From positions 1-20,135 of the forward strand of contig CAZMCC010000073.1 in assembly GCA_964564695.1 (NCBI GenBank): 20,135 nt of DNA. The letters run 5' to 3'. The notes under the pieces were generated by a model. It searched no databases and was not told where the DNA came from. It was given only the letters and a program-made list of their open reading frames with translations. How positions within the stretch are numbered: position 1 is the first letter of the stretch; each line of letters begins with the position of its first letter. Shown here in pieces: positions 15,565 through 20,135 of the stretch. The stretch is from CAZMCC01 sp964564695 (lineage in GTDB: Bacteria; Planctomycetota; Phycisphaerae; Phycisphaerales; UBA1924). The position numbers and the translations under genes were made by a program.

Positions 15565-15775
15565 GGTTCTGTGCGTCCCTGCGGCTGGCCGGCGGACCGA
15601 CGACGGAAGGAAGGTCGGTCCGAACGGGGTTGGGCGATCCTATCCGTGGATCGTCCGGGGCTTGGCAGATCTCAAGGCATCCCGGCCGAAGGAACAATTC
15701 CCTCGGCATTTCGGGCCGCCCAGGCGCTGCATGTTTCCGATACCGGCGATCACGGCCGGGATCGGGGAATACCCC
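15565..15775. other. Intergenic region between rsmH and LysM gene
   Basis: These 211 bases lie within the division cluster on the minus strand. I see no reading frame with coding character. I also find no clear -35/-10 pair or terminator, so whether transcription continues from rsmH into the LysM gene is undecided. Confidence 0.4.
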
Positions 15776-16747
15776 TCACACGCTTTCGTGCGTGAGCAGG
15801 CGAACGGCCCGGAGTTTCGCGGAGCGACTCCGGGGGTTGGTGGACAGTTCGGCATCCGACGCGGTGACGATGCCGTCGGTGAGGTCTGCAGCGAGCGAGG
15901 CCTTGAAGAGGGCCTCGAAGGACCGCTTGACAGGCCGGTCCTCGAGCGAGTGGAACGCGATAACCCCCACACGGGCCCCGGCCGAGAGCCAACCCCCATC
16001 CCCCCCACCACCGGACTTCGTGGCGGCGGCACCCCGGGCTCCACGTTCGATGTGGTGGAGCAGGGCGTCAAGGTTCCCGAGCTCGTCGTTGACGGCGATA
16101 CGCAATGCCTGGAAGGTCCGGGTCGCCGGGTCGACACCGCCGTGAGGGTGTCGTGGCCCGACCACTCCCCGGACGATCGCCGCCAGGCGCGTTGTCGTCG
16201 TTATCGGTTCGCGGGCTCGCTCGCGGGACAACTTTTGCGCGATGCGGCGCGATTCCCGCTCTTCGCCGAATTCTCTCAAGATCCGCTCGAGTTCACCCTC
16301 GTTCAGGCGGTTGACGAGGTCGGCCGCGGTGACCGCCGCGGAGGGGTCGAGCCGCATGTCGAGCGGACCCTCGGTTTGGAAGGACAGCCCGCGCGACGGG
16401 TCGTCAACCTGGGGGCTGGCGAAGCCAAGATCTGCGAGCACGGCGTTCGCCCGCAGGCCCAGAGCCTCGAGCCGGAACGGGGCCTCGGCGAAGTTGCCGC
16501 GTTCGGTGAGGACCTTGGGGGCGCCGTGGGGGGCGGGGATCGCGCGGACGCGCTCGGCGGCCAGGGTCAGGTTGCCGGCGTCGAGATCAACCAACACGAC
16601 GGTGCCGGTCGGGCCGAGGCGTGCGGCGACCGCCGCGGCGTGGCCGCCGAGACCGGCCGTGCAGTCGAGGAAGACGTCGCCGGGCCGCGGGTCGAGGACG
16701 GCGAGGACCTCGGCGAGGAGGACGGGGATGTGTTGGCGGGGGGCCAT
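15776..16747 (-). CDS. rsmH: 16S rRNA (cytosine1402-N4)-methyltransferase RsmH
   Basis: A 323-residue SAM-dependent methyltransferase that N4-methylates C1402 of 16S rRNA in the decoding centre. The opening HIPVLLAEVL, FLDCTAGLGGHAAAV (SAM loop), VDLDAG, ADLGFASPQVDDPSRGLSF (family SSPQLD signature with A/S in the first place), RTFQALRIAVNDEL and the ending NPRSRSAKLRA are all in the expected order and length. It normally starts the dcw cluster after mraZ; no mraZ is present here, and the upstream gene is the divergent sppA. The ATG at 16747 lacks a strong ribosome binding site. Confidence 0.95.
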   Translation of the reverse strand: MAPRQHIPVLLAEVLAVLDPRPGDVFLDCTAGLGGHAAAVAARLGPTGTVVLVDLDAGNLTLAAERVRAIPAPHGAPKVLTERGNFAEAPFRLEALGLRANAVLADLGFASPQVDDPSRGLSFQTEGPLDMRLDPSAAVTAADLVNRLNEGELERILREFGEERESRRIAQKLSRERAREPITTTTRLAAIVRGVVGPRHPHGGVDPATRTFQALRIAVNDELGNLDALLHHIERGARGAAATKSGGGGDGGWLSAGARVGVIAFHSLEDRPVKRSFEALFKASLAADLTDGIVTASDAELSTNPRSRSAKLRAVRLLTHESV

Positions 16748-16776
16748 CGATCCGAGCGTATGTCGGAGGAAGAGTT

Positions 16777-16869
16777 CACCACGGAGAACACGGAGGACAC
16801 GGAGAACGAGACTTGGCTCAACGCCAATGCCACCTGCCTTCCTCCGTGATCTCCGTGTCCTCCGTGGTG
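16777..16869. repeat. Inverted pair of CACGGAG tandem repeats
   Basis: The 28-base arm at 16777-16804 (CACCACGGAGAACACGGAGG and onward) is the near reverse complement of 16842-16869, matching 25 of 28 positions. Each arm is itself a tandem of 8-9-base CACGGAG units. Such repeats are widespread between genes in environmental bacterial genomes. The pair lies between the divergent starts of rsmH and sppA and could form a large cruciform or hairpin. A decayed relative is at about 1193-1227. Confidence 0.8.
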
Positions 16870-16899
16870 AGATCCGGTTGGGCGCGGTAGGCTCTGAGC

Positions 16900-17922
16900 A
16901 TGCGAAATGCAGTGGGCGCCGTCTTGCTGGTGCTGATCGTGGCGATATTCCTCACCGCCTGCTCCCCCACGAGCGTCACCTTCGCCTTCGGCGGCGATCC
17001 GGCGAAGCTCGAGGAGTCGACGGTCGGGGGGTCGGGTGAGGCCAAGGTCGCGATGATCGATGTGACCGGGATGATCGCCGATGCGCCGCGCCCGGGGCTC
17101 ATCATGGCCGGGCCGAACCCGCTCGACGAGGTCGTGGCACGCCTCGCCAAGGCGGAGGGGGACAACGACGTCAAAGCGGTTGTCCTGCGGATCAACTCAC
17201 CGGGCGGGACGGTGACCGGGAGCGACGCGCTGTACCGCGAGGTCGTGGCGTTCCGCGAGCGGACGGGGAAGCCCGTGGTGGTGTCGATGGGCGAGATCGC
17301 CGCCAGCGGCGGGTACTACCTCGCGATGGCGGGGGACGAGACAATCGCCGAGCCGACGACGATCACGGGGTCGATCGGGGTGATCATCCTGACGGTGAAC
17401 GTGTCGGAGGGGCTGAACCGGATCGGGATCGTGTCGCGCTCGGTGAAGAGCGGAGTGAACAAGGACCTGGCGAACCCGCTCGAGCCGATGCGCGAGGGGC
17501 AATACGCCGTCCTGCAAGGGCTGGTGGACGAGTATTACGCAAGGTTCCGCGCGTTGGTAGTCGAGCGCCGGACGCGCGCGGGGCTGGAGCGGCCGCTCAA
17601 TGTCGCCCGGCTCGATGAGCTGACCGACGGGCGGGTGATGAGCGGAGCGAGCGCCGAGGCCGCCGGGCTCATCGATGGCATCGGCGGCGTGCGCGACGCG
17701 TTCGACCGGGCCCGCAGGCTCGCGGGCCTCGGCGGGGCACGCCTCGTGAAATACCACGCGGAGGGGGCCGCGGCCCGGAGCCCGTACGCGGCGACCGCCG
17801 AGGCGGGCCCCACTCCCGGCGCGCCGACGGCGGTCGCGGACGCGAACCTCGTGGACATCGGCTCGCTCACAAAGCTCACGCCCGGGATGGCGTATTACGT
17901 GTGGACAACGGAGGGGCCGTGA
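16900..17922 (+). CDS. sppA: Signal peptide peptidase SppA-like serine protease
   Basis: A 340-residue S49-family peptidase (single-domain form) that would cleave leftover signal peptides or other membrane peptides at the outer face of the inner membrane. Residues 1-21 form a signal with a lipobox-like LTAC (Cys21), so it may be a lipoprotein. The core has RINSPGGTV (98-106), the nucleophile Ser137 in AASGGYY, and the general base Lys188 in GVNKDL, 51 residues on, close to the spacing in B. subtilis SppA. TTITGSIGV follows the nucleophile as in the family. The C-terminal ~60 residues are Ala/Pro-rich. The stop overlaps the GTG start of the next gene. Confidence 0.9.
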   Translation: MRNAVGAVLLVLIVAIFLTACSPTSVTFAFGGDPAKLEESTVGGSGEAKVAMIDVTGMIADAPRPGLIMAGPNPLDEVVARLAKAEGDNDVKAVVLRINSPGGTVTGSDALYREVVAFRERTGKPVVVSMGEIAASGGYYLAMAGDETIAEPTTITGSIGVIILTVNVSEGLNRIGIVSRSVKSGVNKDLANPLEPMREGQYAVLQGLVDEYYARFRALVVERRTRAGLERPLNVARLDELTDGRVMSGASAEAAGLIDGIGGVRDAFDRARRLAGLGGARLVKYHAEGAAARSPYAATAEAGPTPGAPTAVADANLVDIGSLTKLTPGMAYYVWTTEGP

Positions 17923-18404
17923 GCGACGCGCGACCGCCTGATGCCGACGGTGATTGGGTCGCGGTGGCGACCACCGACGACGTCCGAGCCGCGACGATCG
18001 CGGAGGCGCTGAAACCTGTCTTCCCCGATGTTCGCGTGCGGGACGCCGAACGGGTTGATCGCAAGACGGTGCTCGTTCGCGCGGGTGACGGCGAACGGGC
18101 CGACCGGGTCGTGCAGCTGCTTGAACGGGAGGGCGTCGCCTGGAAAATCGAAGGGCAGCGAGCGGGGGCGCACTGCCGCGGGTGCGGGTATTCGCTCGCC
18201 GGGCTCCCGCCCGCGGGCCCGTGCCCCGAGTGCAGGACCTGGTACTACCTGGCGTCGGCGGGCCCACCCAGCGTGGCGACGCTCAGGCAGGCTCGCCGTG
18301 GGCCGTGGCTTCGTGTGCTCAACCTCATACTGTTTGCCTTCGTCACGGGCCTCGTCCTTCTCGTTGTCACCTATGTTCTTGCCTACCGGTGGGCGGACGT
18401 CTGA
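17919..18404 (+). CDS. DUF2007-like/zinc-ribbon/one-TM protein 1
   Basis: A 161-residue protein. The N-terminal ~75 residues have the alternating beta/alpha pattern of DUF2007-type small domains (VAVATTDDVRAATIAEAL...VLVRAGDGERADRVVQLL). A zinc ribbon follows with Cys86, Cys89, Cys102 and Cys105 (CRGCGYSL...CPEC), then a C-terminal transmembrane segment (about 133-154). The GTG at 17919 overlaps the sppA stop and is preceded by GGAGG at a short 4-base spacing. Its stop overlaps the next gene by one base (TGATG). The same domain order in the next gene points to tandem duplication. The DUF2007 call is from pattern only. Confidence 0.72.
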   Translation: MSDARPPDADGDWVAVATTDDVRAATIAEALKPVFPDVRVRDAERVDRKTVLVRAGDGERADRVVQLLEREGVAWKIEGQRAGAHCRGCGYSLAGLPPAGPCPECRTWYYLASAGPPSVATLRQARRGPWLRVLNLILFAFVTGLVLLVVTYVLAYRWADV

Positions 18405-18871
18405 TGCCAAACTCCGACGACATCGTGGAACTGACCTCGGCGCCGGCGCTCAAGGCGCAGGCGATCGTGGCGGAACTCGAGGAGGCGGGGATCGACGCGA
18501 CCCTGCACGAGCTCCGTGGGCTGCAGACCGAGTCGAACAACGTGTGGCGCATCTTCGTGTTCGCGCGCGACCAGGAGCGGGCCCGTCGGATGCTCGCGGA
18601 GATCGAGCAGCGCGAGGCGCAGGTGGAGCCGGTGCACGAGTGCCCGGCGTGCGGACACGCGATTGGCGGGAGGGCCGTGGCGCGGTGCCCGGAGTGCGGG
18701 CTGGCGTTTTCGGAGGCGGCGGCGAAGGACGAGCCGAAGGCGAAGCCGCACGAGGACTCCGGACGCACGTTGCCGAAGGAGCGGGAGCCCGGGTCCGCGA
18801 TCGCGTGGATCTTCGCGGGTGTGCTCGGGGCGATGGTGATCGTGGCGGTGGTGCTGCAGGTTGTGTTTTGA
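18404..18871 (+). CDS. DUF2007-like/zinc-ribbon/one-TM protein 2
   Basis: A 155-residue protein with the same layout as its upstream neighbour. The DUF2007-like domain (1-70) carries the typical pattern VELTSAPALKAQAIVAELEE...WRIFVFARDQERARRML. A zinc ribbon follows with Cys80, Cys83, Cys95 and Cys98, then a charged linker (105-130) and a C-terminal transmembrane segment (132-153). The zinc ribbon and the charged linker would face the cytoplasm if the tail is C-terminally anchored. It is translationally coupled to the gene before it and ends ten bases before the repeat at 18881. Function is unknown; a membrane-tethered adaptor role is speculation. Confidence 0.75.
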   Translation: MPNSDDIVELTSAPALKAQAIVAELEEAGIDATLHELRGLQTESNNVWRIFVFARDQERARRMLAEIEQREAQVEPVHECPACGHAIGGRAVARCPECGLAFSEAAAKDEPKAKPHEDSGRTLPKEREPGSAIAWIFAGVLGAMVIVAVVLQVVF

Positions 18872-18880
18872 TTCGTGTCG

Positions 18881-18992
18881 GGTGCCCCGGGTCGGCCGCT
18901 TTGGGCAGACCCGGGGTTGGACTCCGCTTGCGAACCGACTCTTCCATGGACCCACGACCGGGATCTGGCGAAGCGCCCGATCCCGGGCACCC
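18881..18992. repeat. Two-hairpin dispersed element, copy B
   Basis: It matches 11913-12023 along the whole length, with the middle (about 18922-18945) most diverged. The first stem is perfect here: CCCCGGGTC with GACCCGGGG, nine pairs around GGCCGCTTTGGGCA. The second stem is CCGGGATC with GATCCCGG; copy A has CCGGGGTC with GACCCCGG, so one base pair has changed from G-C to A-T on both sides. It lies between two convergent genes. Confidence 0.85.
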
Positions 18993-19005
18993 TTCCCCCC
19001 AACCG

Positions 19006-19251
19006 TCACTTACGGGCCATCTCGCACTGAAAGACGTTGTCGAGCGGCGCGCCGAAGACCTGGGCGATCTGGAACGCGACCTCGAGGGAGGGGAAGTACT
19101 TGCCGCCTTCGATGGCGTTGACGGTCTGACGGCTGACGCCGATGCGCTGGGCGAGGTCCTGCTGGGTCATCTCGCCGGTGGCGAAGCGGAGCTCGCGGAT
19201 GCGGTTGTTGATGGTGACCTTGTGGGGGTTGGGGGGGGTGGGGGCGGCCAT
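19006..19251 (-). CDS. XRE-family helix-turn-helix regulator
   Basis: An 81-residue DNA-binding protein. The XRE/Cro HTH spans about residues 16-70: NRIRELRFATGEMTQQDLAQ, then IGVSRQTVNAIEGGKYFPS (recognition helix at about 39-48) and LEVAFQIAQVFGAPLDNVFQ. This compact form (EGGKYxPSLxxAFxIA) is the type often paired with a small membrane protein. It starts four bases after the membrane protein stop, with a GAGGGGGG stretch 8-9 bases upstream. It probably binds the operator sites at 19712-19777 and represses its own operon. Confidence 0.9.
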   Translation of the reverse strand: MAAPTPPNPHKVTINNRIRELRFATGEMTQQDLAQRIGVSRQTVNAIEGGKYFPSLEVAFQIAQVFGAPLDNVFQCEMARK

Positions 19252-19254
19252 TCG

Positions 19255-19683
19255 TCAAGCCCCCCTCAGCCCGCGCCGGTAGGAGACCAGGCGCAGGACC
19301 GAGCTGAGCACCTGCGAGATGAACAGCGACGCGAGCAGCACGTTGGCGCTCCAGACGTTCGAGACGTCGAAGACCATGCCGGTGAGGGCGGCGAACACAC
19401 CGACGACGACGATCCACGCGGAGTGCGCCTCGGCCCGCCACTCGATGAGCCGGTCGCGCTCGTCGCGCCCCTCGGGCGAACTCAGGACGGCGGCCGCGAT
19501 GTGGCCGACGACCATGAGAATGACCAGGAACACGGTCGAAACGCCGAAGACCGCGGCGAAGGCGGGCATCTCCCGCACGCCATTGGCGAGCATCATCCCG
19601 GCGATGACGAAGTACGCCCCCAGCCCCACGACGGTGCCGACGAGCTGGATCCAGACACTCTTTTCCTCGAACGACGCGCTCAT
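19255..19683 (-). CDS. Four-TM membrane protein paired with XRE regulator
   Basis: A 142-residue protein with four hydrophobic segments (about 12-33, 41-66, 88-104 and 110-128) and a cytoplasmic charged loop (SSPEGRDERDRLIEWRAE) between the second and third. This layout, with DERDRLIE before the third span, matches small DUF2178-like proteins found next to XRE regulators of the same compact type. Function is unknown. AGGAGG sits 8 bases before the ATG at 19683, the strongest ribosome binding site in the window. A good promoter with three operators lies upstream. Confidence 0.83.
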   Translation of the reverse strand: MSASFEEKSVWIQLVGTVVGLGAYFVIAGMMLANGVREMPAFAAVFGVSTVFLVILMVVGHIAAAVLSSPEGRDERDRLIEWRAEAHSAWIVVVGVFAALTGMVFDVSNVWSANVLLASLFISQVLSSVLRLVSYRRGLRGA

Positions 19684-19711
19684 GACAGGGTCCTCCTTTG
19701 GCGAATGGCGG

Positions 19712-19777
19712 TGTCAACCGTTCTTGACGCTGTGTCAATAATACTTGACATCGGAAGGGAGTCAAGGAAACTTGACA
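19712..19777 (-). promoter_or_regulatory. Promoter with three TGTCAA-N6-TTGACA operators
   Basis: Three 18-base inverted repeats lie at 19712-19729, 19733-19750 and 19760-19777; each is TGTCAA-N6-TTGACA with at most one change in an outer position. Centre-to-centre distances are 21 and 27 bases. A minus-strand promoter is built into them: TTGACT (19765-19760) as -35, a 16-base spacer and TATTAT (19743-19738) as -10. The first two sites to be met by polymerase cover the -35 and -10 and the third lies just downstream of the start point, as expected for a repressor of the membrane protein/XRE operon. Confidence 0.82.
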
Positions 19778-19779
19778 CA

Positions 19780-20135
19780 TTTTGGTTTTACAGGATTGGA
19801 TCGGGCGGACACGGGCACATCGCTCTTCGCCCCGAAGGGGCGCCGGGATGTAGCCACGCGGCGCAGCGACGCCGCTCTGGGCGTCGCCAGCCCGTGGATG
19901 GCGCGCCCCTCGCTATCTCTCTTCCCTTCCGATCTTCGCCCCGGCAGGGGCGAAGGAATTGCTCGCGCCCCCTCGCGCCGATTCCTTCGCCCCTGCCGGG
20001 GCGAAATTCAACAACGCAAGGGAGATGTAACACTGCTCTCCACGGGTTGCGCTCCGTCCGCCTTTCGGCGGACTCCGCTTCACCCGATGGGTATGAAGAC
20101 CTGTTGCTCCAACCGGAGTGTTGCACACTTCGGTG
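19780..20135. other. Non-coding contig end rich in palindromic repeats
   Basis: No convincing gene is present; open frames here only reflect repeat composition. It contains CGCCCC-GAA-GGGGCG at 19829-19843 followed by ATGTAGCC and an inverted repeat (CCACG...CGTGG), a layout like that of the 64-base repeat at 11641; the 25-base inverted repeat at 19935-20005; and a GTCCGCC-TTTC-GGCGGAC hairpin at about 20057-20074. Confidence 0.7.
19935..20005. repeat. Perfect 25-base inverted repeat
   Basis: Arms 19935-19959 and 19981-20005 are exact reverse complements around a 21-base loop. Each arm is in addition a small hairpin of its own (TTCGCCCC-GGCA-GGGGCGAA). There is no T-run after either arm, so it is not a standard terminator. 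Confidence 0.9.

Noticed and set aside
13096..15795. Very long plus-strand frame of 899 codons
   Set aside because: It is antisense to ftsI, the ftsL-like gene and the LysM gene, which have recognised domains; long antisense frames are common at this GC content.
19788..20126. Minus-strand frame of 112 codons at the right end
   Set aside because: It consists of palindromic repeats; no ribosome binding site and no protein character.

Overview
This window looks like the end of a contig from a high-GC planctomycete, most likely a Phycisphaerae-type lineage. This is an inference from several things: the very high GC coding; the gene pairings (DUF1573 with rhodanese and MauE, rsmH next to a LysM protein and ftsL/ftsI, an ECF sigma factor with a one-span regulator); a cysteine-less bS18; and many short palindromic dispersed repeats between genes. 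No taxonomic marker such as rRNA is present, so the placement is tentative. The first ~164 bases are almost pure G and are probably a sequencing or assembly artefact. The next ~800 bases read like a minus-strand protein broken by several frameshifts, which fits poor sequence quality at a contig end.

Layout. 165-1232: broken unrecognised gene, then a hairpin terminator. 1233-2576 (-): Tat-exported-looking class V aminotransferase. 2753-3274 (+): ICMT/PEMT-like membrane methyltransferase. 3275-4024: no intact gene, but a frameshifted relic of a DUF4062 domain, the N-terminal module of many STAND NTPase proteins. 4025-5574 (+): three-gene operon of a winged-helix protein and two membrane proteins. 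5585-6073 (-): a PadR-type regulator whose first half is replaced by a dispersed repeat. 6228-7770 (-): ECF sigma factor and its likely membrane-bound regulator, ending in a clear intrinsic terminator. 8030-10677 (+): DUF1573 protein, rhodanese and MauE/DoxX protein. 10797-11621 (+): bS18 and free methionine-R-sulfoxide reductase. 11622-12027: repeat-filled intergenic region.

12028-16747 (-) is a division/cell-wall cluster in the order rsmH, LysM protein, ftsL-like, ftsI-type transpeptidase. 16900-18871 (+) is an SppA-like peptidase followed by two overlapping, paralogous DUF2007-like/zinc-ribbon/one-TM proteins. 19006-19683 (-) is a four-TM protein plus XRE regulator pair, preceded by a promoter with three TGTCAA-N6-TTGACA operators. 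19780-20135 holds further palindromic repeats and no convincing gene.

The strongest non-coding signals are: the triple operator at 19712-19777; a ~111-bp two-hairpin repeat present twice (11913-12023 and 18881-18992), both at convergent gene ends and with a compensatory base change in one stem; a ~118-bp repeat shared by 5988-6106 and 11791-11907, the first of which breaks the PadR gene; and a 25-bp perfect inverted repeat at 19935-20005. No CRISPR array, tRNA, rRNA or insertion sequence with a transposase was seen.
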